Assembly: GCF_020711235.1 (NCBI RefSeq)
Contig: NZ_JAJFAV010000001.1
Location: 558,001 to 622,000, forward strand
Direction: 5' to 3'
DNA: 64,000 nucleotides
Origin: Hymenobacter sp. 15J16-1T3B
GTDB lineage: Bacteria > Bacteroidota > Bacteroidia > Cytophagales > Hymenobacteraceae
Program-made: the position numbers and the translations under genes
Notes under the pieces: generated by a model
Told to the model about the DNA's origin: nothing
Databases searched by the model: none
What the model saw: only the letters and a program-made list of their open reading frames with translations
Shown here: one piece after another, positions 25,874 through 33,232 of the stretch
Layout of the letters: each line of letters opens with the position of its first letter
How positions within the stretch are numbered: position 1 is the stretch's first letter

Positions 25874-26983
25874 ATGACGCTGGACTCGCTGCACCTACTT
25901 TTTTTCAAGAATTACGACGAAGCCAACCTCACGCTTTCGCCTCACATCAACTGTTTTATCGGTGAGAACGGTAGCGGCAAGACCAACTTGCTTGATGCCA
26001 TCCATTACCTGTCGATGACCAAGAGTGCCTTCGCGGCCTCGGATGCTCAATGCTTGAAACAGGGGGGCGATTTTTTCCTCGTCAAAGGCCGCTTCAGCCT
26101 TCCCTCCTCTCTTACTCCCGATACCATTCAGTGCAGCTTGCGGGCCGGCCAGAAGAAGCTGGTCACGCACAACAAGCAGCCCTACGAGCGTATCTCCGAC
26201 CACATCGGCCGTTACCCGGTCGTCCTTATCTCCCCCTACGATACCGACCTTATACGACAGGGAAGCGAAGAACGCCGGAAGTATTTTGACAGTCTTATAT
26301 CCCAACTCGACCATTCTTACCTAGAGCTGCTTATTCAGTATAGCTTCGCCCTCAAGCAGCGCAATGCGCTACTCAAGCAGTTTGCCGAACGCCATACTTT
26401 CGACCGGGACTACTTGCAGGTATTGGACGAGCAGCTGGTGGTAGCCGGTACTCAGTTAGTAGTCATTCGGCAAAGTTTCCTGGAAGAGTTCGTACCGGTT
26501 TTCCAGCGTCATTACTTGGAGCTGGCTGATGGCCGCGAGGCTGTCACATTGGACTATAAGAGCCAGCTACCCGGTGAAGACTTTGCGCAGCTTTTGCGCC
26601 AGCAAGAGCGAAAAGATATAGCGTTGCAACGCACTTCGGTAGGTCCTCATAAAGACGACTACGTTTTCTTGATGGATGGTTCGCCGGTCAAAGGCTTCGG
26701 CTCGCAAGGGCAGCAGAAATCATATGCCATTGCGCTCAAGTTGGCCCAGTTCGAAATTATGGCCTCCAAGAAGCAGCATAAGCCTTTGCTCCTACTCGAC
26801 GACATCTTCGACCGTCTGGATGAGCGACGCATTAAACGCCTGCTGCAGCTGGTAGCGAACCACACCTTTGGCCAAGTATTTCTTACCGATACGCACCTCG
26901 ACCGCACTGACCAGGCCCTGGCTGGCTTATCAGAACAGGTAGCGCGTTTTCGAGTGGAAAACGGTAGAGTACATCCCCTATAG
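25874..26983 (+). CDS. recF: DNA replication/repair protein RecF
   Basis: The protein is 369 residues and an SMC-like ABC ATPase that loads RecA at gapped or stalled DNA. Walker A is GENGSGKTNLLDA near residue 30, the signature region holds TSVGPHKDDY and GSQGQQKS, and Walker B is LLLLDDIFDRLDERR. The gene is noticeably less GC-rich than its neighbours. It leads into the DUF721 gene 69 bp downstream, a pairing common in Bacteroidota. A nearby parS site at 27740 fits an origin-proximal position. Confidence 0.96.
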   Translation: MTLDSLHLLFFKNYDEANLTLSPHINCFIGENGSGKTNLLDAIHYLSMTKSAFAASDAQCLKQGGDFFLVKGRFSLPSSLTPDTIQCSLRAGQKKLVTHNKQPYERISDHIGRYPVVLISPYDTDLIRQGSEERRKYFDSLISQLDHSYLELLIQYSFALKQRNALLKQFAERHTFDRDYLQVLDEQLVVAGTQLVVIRQSFLEEFVPVFQRHYLELADGREAVTLDYKSQLPGEDFAQLLRQQERKDIALQRTSVGPHKDDYVFLMDGSPVKGFGSQGQQKSYAIALKLAQFEIMASKKQHKPLLLLDDIFDRLDERRIKRLLQLVANHTFGQVFLTDTHLDRTDQALAGLSEQVARFRVENGRVHPL

Positions 26984-26996
26984 GGGCTCCAGCCCG

Positions 26997-27004
26997 TACC
27001 TTTG
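26997..27004 (+). promoter_or_regulatory. Bacteroidota -7 element for the DUF721 gene
   Basis: TACCTTTG ends 48 bp before the proposed TTG start at 27053. It overlaps an in-frame TTG at 27002, which is therefore a poor start. Confidence 0.6.
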
Positions 27005-27052
27005 TTGCACGCAGCTGCCTGTAACTCTGCGCGATATTATAGCTCTTTTGCC

Positions 27053-27370
27053 TTGAAATCCCGCGCTAAAAACGAGTTTTCCCGCCAAGCCGAAGTAGTG
27101 CCGTTGAAGGATGGCATCCAGGCTTTGCTCAAAGCCTACCGCTTGCAAGGGAAAATGAACGAGGTATATGTGGTTTCTTCCTGGGAGCGAATCATGGGCC
27201 GGGCGGTAGCCCTAAAGACCCAAGAAGTCTACTTCCGCAATGGTAAGCTTTTTGTTCGCCTGACCTCCGCCCCACTTAAGCACGAGTTGGTCATGGCTAA
27301 AACTCGCGTGGCGGAAATTATCAACGCGGAAGTTGGAGAAGCCTTGGTGCAGGAAGTAGTGTTCCTATAA
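27053..27370 (+). CDS. DUF721 domain protein
   Basis: The product is about 105 residues. There is no ATG at the expected place; TTG at 27053 gives a start near KSRAKNEFSRQAEVVPLKD, which agrees with typical DUF721 lengths, while the upstream TTG at 27002 lies on the promoter. The conserved IQALLKAYRLQGKMNEVYVV, SWERIMGRAVAL and PLKHELVMAK blocks are all present. The function is unresolved; the gene often travels with recF. The hairpin at 27399 ends the unit. Confidence 0.82.
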   Translation: MKSRAKNEFSRQAEVVPLKDGIQALLKAYRLQGKMNEVYVVSSWERIMGRAVALKTQEVYFRNGKLFVRLTSAPLKHELVMAKTRVAEIINAEVGEALVQEVVFL

Positions 27371-27398
27371 CGCCTCGCAACCCCTGCTCATATCCGGC

Positions 27399-27432
27399 GA
27401 GCCTCTTTCCTATGGGAAGGGGCTCTTTCTTT
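27399..27432 (+). terminator. Terminator after the recF-DUF721 unit
   Basis: GAGCCTCTTTCC pairs with GGAAGGGGCTC around TATG, with TTTCTTTT behind it. Confidence 0.75.
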
Positions 27433-27563
27433 TGATACCACTATCAACCGGGTACCAAGCGGGGCAATTGGCTAAGGACATAGCAACTCTTTCAGCTCTC
27501 TAGCTACTGTCTGATTCGCTAAGCTAGTAGTGCCAATAGGCGTTGTTCAATCCGTGTGATGGA

Positions 27564-27594
27564 TTAACCTTTTAAGCATTTTGGATAAGGTTAA
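27564..27594. repeat. Inverted repeat TTAACCTT / AAGGTTAA
   Basis: Perfect 8-bp arms are separated by 15 bp, in the 330-bp non-coding stretch between the recF unit and parS. The rest of that stretch holds no gene that I can see. Confidence 0.5.
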
Positions 27595-27739
27595 GTTGAC
27601 CTGCCTTGGCATTTCCCTCTGCCTTATCTGCTCAAGAACTCCCTCTATTCCTGCCTTCCATAACTGCTGTTGTCAGCGACAATTGTGTCAACTCTTCTGC
27701 TCCTGTCTAGGTATAAAACTGTACGCTTGGAAGACACAA

Positions 27740-27755
27740 TGTTCCACGTGAAACA
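27740..27755. promoter_or_regulatory. parS centromere site (ParB binding)
   Basis: TGTTCCACGTGAAACA matches the consensus TGTTNCACGTGAAACA at all fixed positions. parS sites are bound by ParB, which spreads and loads SMC, and they usually lie near the origin. No parA or parB gene is in this window. It sits 8 bp beyond the end of the HTH gene. Confidence 0.9.
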
Positions 27756-27762
27756 TTGGTGT

Positions 27763-28158
27763 TTACTTCGGCCCGTACACTTTTAACAGGAGCTCATTAT
27801 AGGCCTCAAGTAGGGCAATGTATTTGGCCTGCAGAGCCATCAAAGCCTTCACAGGATCCTGATCAACAGACTGTAATGCATTTTCCTTTACAGAGGCGGA
27901 ACGTGTTACGTTGTTAACCGAAGACGTTACAGATACAGGTGTAAAAGGCAAATGAGACTGTACAGGTGTATCAAAATCTTGTGTAAAATCGTGCTGTATC
28001 ACCTCACCAACACGCTTGACAAAATTGTAGTCAAGAGTTGTCTCTTTGAATTTACGATAAATAGTAGGTCGTGTAATACCGAGCTCCTGCACAATGCGAC
28101 TAATGGAAATACCACTGTTTTTGATGGCTTCCTGCAGAATTTCGCCTTGATGGGTCAT
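27763..28158 (-). CDS. Helix-turn-helix DNA-binding protein, AT-rich gene
   Basis: The protein is 131 residues from the ATG at 28158. The N-terminal helix-turn-helix reads ISISRIVQELGITRPTIYRK (about residues 17-36), Fis/resolvase-like in pattern. The middle is Ser/Thr/Val/Asn-rich and probably flexible. The C-terminal 30 residues (ALMALQAKYIALLEAYNELL) look helical or coiled-coil, perhaps for dimerisation. It is markedly AT-rich against its GC-rich neighbours. The upstream region carries an array of TGTAAC/GTTACA motifs and the parS site is just past its 3' end. I do not recognise the family; autoregulation or a segregation role are inferences. Confidence 0.75.
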   Translation of the reverse strand: MTHQGEILQEAIKNSGISISRIVQELGITRPTIYRKFKETTLDYNFVKRVGEVIQHDFTQDFDTPVQSHLPFTPVSVTSSVNNVTRSASVKENALQSVDQDPVKALMALQAKYIALLEAYNELLLKVYGPK

Positions 28159-28167
28159 GAAAAGGGC

Positions 28168-28353
28168 TGTAACGGAGCTAGAGTGTAAAGATGACAAATT
28201 TGTTAGATGTTGCAAAGAGACAATACAAAATCATATACAATACAAACTGTAACATCAACACTAATATGTAATGCGTAACAATGTTACATAACGTAATTTA
28301 CAGTTACACGTTGATAACTATGTTACAAATACGTGTAATACATATAGTGTAAC
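28168..28353. promoter_or_regulatory. TGTAAC/GTTACA motif array, probable operator region
   Basis: Six exact copies of TGTAAC or its complement occur in 186 bp at 28168, 28248, 28283, 28303, 28322 and 28348, against about 0.1 expected. Near-copies are at 28184, 28267 and 28334. GTAACAATGTTAC at 28275-28287 is a perfect palindrome about one base. The region is AT-rich and lies directly upstream of the HTH gene. Confidence 0.75.
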
Positions 28354-28421
28354 AGCTTCACACAGCGCTATTTTTTAGCTCTTTGCGCCGTCAACAGGGA
28401 GCTAAGGTGACCAGTATGTAA

Positions 28422-28448
28422 AAAGCGCCTGCTTTTGGCAGGCGCTTT
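28422..28448 (-). terminator. Terminator after the GDPD gene
   Basis: AAAGCGCCTGC and GCAGGCGCTTT form an 11-bp stem with a TTTTG loop; A/T runs lie on both sides. Confidence 0.75.
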
Positions 28449-28483
28449 AGCATGGGTACGACAAGTACGAGAACGGAATTGCG

Positions 28484-29341
28484 TTACGGTCGCAGCAGCT
28501 GTCTTATTCTATCTGGGTAATCAGTGGTGATACCATGTATCCCCATGGCGGCAACACGTTCAATGGCTGCCACGTCGTTGACAGTCCAAGTAATAATGGG
28601 GAGCTGGTGCGTGGCGCAAACATGCAGAAACGATTCATCGAGCAGTTGGTAGTCGGGGCCCAGAAAGTCGGGCTGGAATCCGAGTAGTTGTAGGTGGTTA
28701 GAAACAGGCAAATTGTCCTCGATAAGCAGGCATACAGGGTAAGGCAAAGCGCCACGGGCGCCCTGCACCACACGATGGTCAAACGACATTAGCAGGACCC
28801 GAAGGGACGCGGAAAGTTGACGCTGCGCCTGCGCAATAGCCTGCCCGACCCGTTCGACGAACTGGTGGGGCGTAGGCTGATAAAGCCCGTCGGCATCGGG
28901 GGCACTCTTCAGCTCAATGGAAAAAACCGGCAACGGACGGCCCAGCACTGCACACCGCGCCGCAACACTGCCGAATACCTCTGCCAGAGTGGGTTTATAT
29001 GCCGCACACGGTTGCTGCTCCGGGAAGTTTGGGTGGCGCAAGCGGCCACAGTCGCAGCTGCGTATGACGGCGTAGGGTTGCTGAAAGAGATTGAAAGCAC
29101 GGCCTTCTGCAGGCGTAAGAAGGGCGCCGTCGGGCCCCGTGCAGATGGCAGCGTTCAGCCACGGTTCATGAGAAACGACGACTTCGTTGTCGGCGGAGAT
29201 GACAACGTCCAGCTCCAGCCCATCAACGCCCCAATCAAGAGCGTGCAGGAAAGCAGGGAGGGTATTTTCGGGGCGCAGGCCGCGGCAGCCGCGGTGACCG
29301 AAGACCAAAGGGAGGTTGGGAAAATCAGAGGCTGCTAGCAT
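28484..29341 (-). CDS. Glycerophosphodiester phosphodiesterase family protein
   Basis: The product is 285 residues from the ATG at 29341; an upstream GTG two codons earlier is less likely. The TIM-barrel active site shows FGHRGCRGLRPENTLPAF (catalytic His and Arg-Pro-Glu-Asn), DGLELDVVIS (metal-binding Glu and Asp) and VVSHEPWL (second His). The C-terminal part has ITWTVND and GITTDYPDRI. These enzymes hydrolyse glycerophosphodiesters to glycerol 3-phosphate and an alcohol. No signal peptide is visible, so a cytoplasmic site is likely. It is divergent from the DUF2939 gene. Confidence 0.92.
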   Translation of the reverse strand: MLAASDFPNLPLVFGHRGCRGLRPENTLPAFLHALDWGVDGLELDVVISADNEVVVSHEPWLNAAICTGPDGALLTPAEGRAFNLFQQPYAVIRSCDCGRLRHPNFPEQQPCAAYKPTLAEVFGSVAARCAVLGRPLPVFSIELKSAPDADGLYQPTPHQFVERVGQAIAQAQRQLSASLRVLLMSFDHRVVQGARGALPYPVCLLIEDNLPVSNHLQLLGFQPDFLGPDYQLLDESFLHVCATHQLPIITWTVNDVAAIERVAAMGIHGITTDYPDRIRQLLRP

Positions 29342-29410
29342 GGTCACGCATACGCAGGCCGCGTCGACGCAGACATTGGACGGCCAGCTAGCAAGACTAG
29401 GGCAAAGCGG

Positions 29411-29418
29411 TATTTTTG
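29411..29418 (+). promoter_or_regulatory. Bacteroidota -7 element before the DUF2939 gene
   Basis: TATTTTTG fits TAnnTTTG and ends 40 bp before the ATG at 29459. Confidence 0.5.
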
Positions 29419-29458
29419 GCGACGCTTTGCTTCGAACTCATTCTTTTTTGACTCTTAC

Positions 29459-30088
29459 ATGAAACGTTTACTCCTGCTTCTGGCGCTAGCGGTGCTGCTA
29501 ATCGGAGGCTATTTGTATTACCGCGAGGTGACGACCGGTCCAAAATTCGCCTTAGGCCAAGCCGTGAAAGCCCTGCACGACCACGACGTGAGCAGCTTCG
29601 AAAAGTACGTGGACGTGGAGAGCGTGACGGGCAGTCTGGTCGACCAAGTAGCCGACCAGGGCAAAGCATTGGGCTTCGTGCTGCCAGGCGGCGGCATGGT
29701 GGCCAAGGGTGTATTGGGACTGGCCAAGCCGCAGCTGGCCAAAGCTGCCCGTAAGGAGATGCAGCGCTTCGTTGAAACGGGCTCCTTAGAAGCCGCAGTT
29801 GCCAGCCAGCCGCAACGTCTGGTGAAGGTGTCGATGGCCGGATTGGCGAGCAAGGTCATCAGCCCAGAGAGCAGCTTCAAGGGCGTGAAATACGTGAACG
29901 AGCAGGGCGAGCAGGCGCTGGTCGGGCTGGAATTCACGCAGCCGAAATTCGACACGACGATGGTGCTGGAGGTGAAGATGCGCGACCGAGGCGACTACTG
30001 GCAGGTCACGGAAATCACCAACCTCGGCCAGACGCTGGGCCACGTGGCGCGGCTGGAAAAGCAGAAGCTGATGGGCGGCAAGAAGTAA
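29459..30088 (+). CDS. DUF2939 domain protein, membrane-anchored
   Basis: The protein is 209 residues. One N-terminal helix (RLLLLLALAVLLIGGYLYY) is followed directly by GPKFALGQAVKALHDHDVSSFEKYVD, the start of DUF2939, which has the look of a cystatin/NTF2-like fold. The domain is widespread and has no established role. The protein is probably anchored in the inner membrane and faces the periplasm. It is a single gene between two divergent or convergent neighbours, ended by a bidirectional terminator. Confidence 0.75.
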   Translation: MKRLLLLLALAVLLIGGYLYYREVTTGPKFALGQAVKALHDHDVSSFEKYVDVESVTGSLVDQVADQGKALGFVLPGGGMVAKGVLGLAKPQLAKAARKEMQRFVETGSLEAAVASQPQRLVKVSMAGLASKVISPESSFKGVKYVNEQGEQALVGLEFTQPKFDTTMVLEVKMRDRGDYWQVTEITNLGQTLGHVARLEKQKLMGGKK

Positions 30089-30138
30089 GCGCCCGGCCTG
30101 CTTCCGGCGGGTGGTTTCCCACCCAAATTCCAATAAAC

Positions 30139-30174
30139 AAAAGAGGCCCGCTGCGTAGTGCAGCGGGCCTCTTT
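30139..30174. terminator. Bidirectional terminator between converging genes
   Basis: AAAGAGGCCCGCTGC and GCAGCGGGCCTCTTT form a 15-bp stem with a five-base loop; the A and T ends let it work for both the DUF2939 gene and the minus-strand gene at 30196. Confidence 0.85.
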
Positions 30175-30195
30175 GCTTGGGCAGGCACAGTCGAC

Positions 30196-30477
30196 TTAGG
30201 ACTTGCCGCGACCAGATATGAGGTAGTATAGAATCAGACCCAACACCGGCAGGAAGTAGATGATGGCAATCCAGAGAATCTTCTTGCCTAGCGACCAGGG
30301 CTGACGCAGCGCGTCGATCATGGCAATTACGTCGAGGATCAGCACGAGGGCGCCCCAGATCGTGTAGGAGCCATAATCGTCGCGGCGGCTGCAGCTGGTG
30401 AGCGTGAGCGAAGCAAAGAAGGCCATCAGCGCGGCGAGGGGCCGGAAGGGCGCGCGAAGAGTGGTAAGGCGGTTCAT
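30196..30477 (-). CDS. Small membrane protein with PLD-nuclease N-terminal domain
   Basis: The product is 93 residues from the ATG at 30477. A first hydrophobic stretch ends LTLTSC and may be a lipoprotein signal; it is followed by two helices, YTIWGALVLILDVIAMIDAL and LWIAIIYFLPVLGLILYYLI. The latter pair, with Pro and Gly, matches the PLDc_N domain, a two-helix module found in short stand-alone proteins and in cardiolipin synthases. Function alone is unknown. Confidence 0.75.
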   Translation of the reverse strand: MNRLTTLRAPFRPLAALMAFFASLTLTSCSRRDDYGSYTIWGALVLILDVIAMIDALRQPWSLGKKILWIAIIYFLPVLGLILYYLISGRGKS

Positions 30478-30581
30478 GGGTGCTTGGTTTGGAAGTAAGG
30501 AGAAGGGGTTTGTGCGTCTTCTTACGCAAGCATGGCCCAATGGATATACCTTCGAGCTTTTTCTATAGTTAATTGCCTGAT

Positions 30582-31217
30582 TTACAGATACTTTTCACTG
30601 ATTTGCCGCCAAAAAATGAGCGCCGATTCCGGAATGGCCACGAGCGTGAACAGAATACCGTAGATGGCGCCGTAGAGGTGGGCATCGTGGTTGACGTTGT
30701 CGCCCATGCGCCGGCCCTGGTAGTAGGAGTACAGCAGGTACAGTATGCCGAAGATGAAGCTCGGAATGTCGATGGGCAGGAACATCACGCGGATGCTGCC
30801 GAGGGGATTGAATAAAATGGCGGCAAACATCACCGAGGCCACCCCGCCCGAGGCACCCAGGCTGCGGTAGTCGTAGTCAGCGCGGTGCTTGAAGTACGAG
30901 GGAATGTCGGAGGCGATGATGCCGGTGAGGTAGAGCAGCAGAAACAGGCCAGCGCCGAGCACCTCGCCGAAGTAGCTGCCAAAAATGAGCTCAACCACCT
31001 GAGCGAAAGAGTAAAAAGCAACCATGTTGAAGAACAGGTGGCTGACGTCGGCGTGCAAGAAGCCGGAGGACACGAAGCGGTACCACTGCCGCCGCTTCCG
31101 CACGAGGTAGGGCGACATGATCCACCGCTCGTACAGTTCGGGGTGCGACCAGGCGTAAACGGAAATGATGACGGTGACGATGATCAGCAGCAGCGACACG
31201 GCAATGGGTTCGGACAT
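30582..31217 (-). CDS. Rhomboid family intramembrane serine protease
   Basis: The product is 211 residues with six hydrophobic segments. The catalytic serine motif is GASGG (LGASGGVASVMFA) and the histidine is in NHDAHLYGAIYG; HADVSHLFFNMVAF, early on, is the usual second-helix motif with the oxyanion Asn. Rhomboids cleave transmembrane helices of other proteins in the membrane; the substrate cannot be inferred. It lies 25 bp downstream of the polyprenyl synthase gene on the same strand. Confidence 0.92.
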   Translation of the reverse strand: MSEPIAVSLLLIIVTVIISVYAWSHPELYERWIMSPYLVRKRRQWYRFVSSGFLHADVSHLFFNMVAFYSFAQVVELIFGSYFGEVLGAGLFLLLYLTGIIASDIPSYFKHRADYDYRSLGASGGVASVMFAAILFNPLGSIRVMFLPIDIPSFIFGILYLLYSYYQGRRMGDNVNHDAHLYGAIYGILFTLVAIPESALIFWRQISEKYL

Positions 31218-31242
31218 AGATCGAACGGAGAAGTGGAAGAAA

Positions 31243-32220
31243 TCAGTTTTCGCGCTCCATCAGTTGCAGGGCCAGACCGCGGAGCAGGGCTTTGCGGTCG
31301 GCGGGAGCCTGCACGGCGTCGAGGTGGGCCAGCGCGTCCTGGAAGTAGTAGTTGATAAGAGCCTCGGTGCGGGGGCGGATGCTTAGCTCGTCGTAAACGG
31401 CCGTTACGGCCGCCACCTTGGCCTCGGCGGTTTCGGGTGCGTTCTGACCCATCCACTGGCGCAGCGTGGCTTCCTGGGCCTCGTTTGCGCTTTCCAGGGC
31501 CGTCAGCAGTAGGTAAGTCTTCTTGTCGGAGACGATGTCGCCGCCCACGCGCTTGCCGAAGGTGGCCGCGTCGCCGTAGACGTCGAGCAAATCGTCGCGC
31601 AGCTGAAACGCCAGACCGATGTCGACGCCGAAGCGGCGCAGGTGGTCGGCGTCGGCCGCGCTGGCGCCGCCGAGTCGGGCGCCTAACTCCAGCGCAAAGC
31701 CCAGGAGCACGGCCGTCTTCAGGCGGATCATGTCGAGGTACTGCGCAATGCTGACCTGGGCGCGGGTCTCAAAGTTCATGTCGAGCTGCTGGCCTTCGCA
31801 GACTTCGGCGGCCGTCTGGCTGAAGCGCTGCAGCACCTCGCGCAGTAGGGAGGGCTCGATATCGAAGAGCAACTCGTAGGCGCGCACCAGCATCACGTCG
31901 CCGGAGAGAATGGCCACGTTGGGGTTCCACTTGACGTGCACCGTGGGCTGCCCGCGGCGCAGCGGGGCCTGATCCATGATGTCGTCGTGCAGCAGGGTGA
32001 AGTTGTGGAAGACCTCGACGGCCAGAGCAGGCTTTAGGGCCTGCTGCTCCCAATGGTCGGAGTAGAGGTGGGCGCCAAGCAGGGTAAGCAGCGGGCGGAT
32101 GCGCTTGCCCCCCATGCTCATGCTGTAGCGAATGGGCTCGTAGAGTTCGGGGGGCTCGGTGCCGTATTGTTCGGCAGCCAGGGCCCGGGTGATGGGCGTC
32201 AGGAAACGGGAAAGGTCCAC
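31243..32220 (-). CDS. Polyprenyl diphosphate synthase family protein
   Basis: The product is 325 residues starting at GTG 32220 (MDLSRFLTPIT). The two Asp-rich motifs are both present: LLHDDIMDQAPLRRGQPTVH (first, DDxxD) and QLRDDLLDVYGD (second). This family joins isopentenyl diphosphate to an allylic substrate to give farnesyl, geranylgeranyl or longer chains; the chain length cannot be read with certainty, and short- or medium-chain products such as octaprenyl for menaquinone are possible. The protein is cytoplasmic and often membrane-associated. Confidence 0.9.
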   Translation of the reverse strand: MDLSRFLTPITRALAAEQYGTEPPELYEPIRYSMSMGGKRIRPLLTLLGAHLYSDHWEQQALKPALAVEVFHNFTLLHDDIMDQAPLRRGQPTVHVKWNPNVAILSGDVMLVRAYELLFDIEPSLLREVLQRFSQTAAEVCEGQQLDMNFETRAQVSIAQYLDMIRLKTAVLLGFALELGARLGGASAADADHLRRFGVDIGLAFQLRDDLLDVYGDAATFGKRVGGDIVSDKKTYLLLTALESANEAQEATLRQWMGQNAPETAEAKVAAVTAVYDELSIRPRTEALINYYFQDALAHLDAVQAPADRKALLRGLALQLMEREN

Positions 32221-32551
32221 GGATTAGAGGCGGCGTATGGTGGCTTGCAAGGTACGGAGGGACGACGGCACGTGGCCGGGTGGCGCGCTTCACAGGACCT
32301 GTTGGTGCACTGTCGGAGCTGGGCTCTGCGGGGACGCGCCCGTGCCTGGCGGAAGTCCGGATCCGCTCTGCAGTCGGACTGGCGCTCAATGAAACTTGGA
32401 TGGAAAGCGGCGACGTTGAGAAGCGAATTTATCCCACTCTTTTTTCTACCGACCAGCCAACCTTTTTGGCTGAAAATGACCCTTCGCATGAGACCGAAGC
32501 AGTAAATAGCCCGTGCTTCTGAGCTACCTTTCCTTCCAACCCCTTCCTCCA
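32221..32551. other. Non-coding stretch without recognised features
   Basis: This 331-bp gap separates the divergent polyprenyl synthase and lipoprotein genes and should hold both promoters. I see no convincing -7 element, only TACCTTTC at 32524, one mismatch from TAnnTTTG, 20 bp before the lipoprotein ATG. No RNA gene or repeat is apparent. Confidence 0.5.
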
Positions 32552-33163
32552 ATGAACCACCGTCTTTTTGTTTGTGCCGCCCTGTTTTCCCTGCTTGGGC
32601 TTGGCGCCTGCGAGAAAGCCTGCGACACCAAAAACCTGCCGCAATACTCCCTGACCGCCGGGCAACAGGCCTGGGTAGCCGCTGCGCAACCCGGCACCGT
32701 CTGGCGGTTTAGCAACGCGGCCGGCCTGGAGCGGGCGTACCGGGTGCAAGCCCGCGAGACGAACATGCAGGGCGCCGGCGGCGGCAAGTCAAGCTTCTGC
32801 CCTTCGTGGTACCAACAAGAGCAGGTCGTCACGCTGGCCCGCACCGATTCGGCCGATATGGCCCCGTACGACATCTATCTGAAGGCGGCCAATCCAACTG
32901 TGCAAAACTCTCCCTATGGCTTCGTCGGCGGCATGCGCTGGGGCTCAACGAGCTTCAGCCTCGAAATCCTCGAAGAATACGACAACCAGCCGGGGCTGCC
33001 GGCGCGCACCGTCAATGGGCACACTTACGCGAACGTGCTGGAGCTGTCGGGCAACCTCACCTTGCCGAACGCCGGCCGCCGCGTTGTGCGCCTCTTTCTG
33101 GCCAAGGACGACGGGGTAATCGAATTCGAAGAGCAGGGCGGAACGGTCTGGAGCCGGATTTAG
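32552..33163 (+). CDS. Hypothetical lipoprotein
   Basis: The product is 203 residues from the ATG at 32552. The signal peptide ends in SLLGLGAC, a clean lipobox, so the protein is lipidated. The mature part has extended strand-like regions (GTVWRFSNAAGLERAYRVQ, VVRLFLAKDDGVIEF) and two cysteines. I do not recognise a family. It is probably a periplasmic or surface protein. It ends before a bidirectional terminator shared with rnr. Confidence 0.72.
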   Translation: MNHRLFVCAALFSLLGLGACEKACDTKNLPQYSLTAGQQAWVAAAQPGTVWRFSNAAGLERAYRVQARETNMQGAGGGKSSFCPSWYQQEQVVTLARTDSADMAPYDIYLKAANPTVQNSPYGFVGGMRWGSTSFSLEILEEYDNQPGLPARTVNGHTYANVLELSGNLTLPNAGRRVVRLFLAKDDGVIEFEEQGGTVWSRI

Positions 33164-33178
33164 CCTGTCCCATACGAC

Positions 33179-33213
33179 AACGGCCCCGCCAGCGCAGTGC
33201 TGGCGGGGCCGTT
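33179..33213. terminator. Bidirectional terminator between the lipoprotein and rnr
   Basis: AACGGCCCCGCCAGC and GCTGGCGGGGCCGTT pair over 15 bp around a five-base loop, with T and A runs outside. It suits the converging genes on both sides. Confidence 0.88.
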
Positions 33214-33232
33214 TGCTTTTGCCGAAAGCGGC

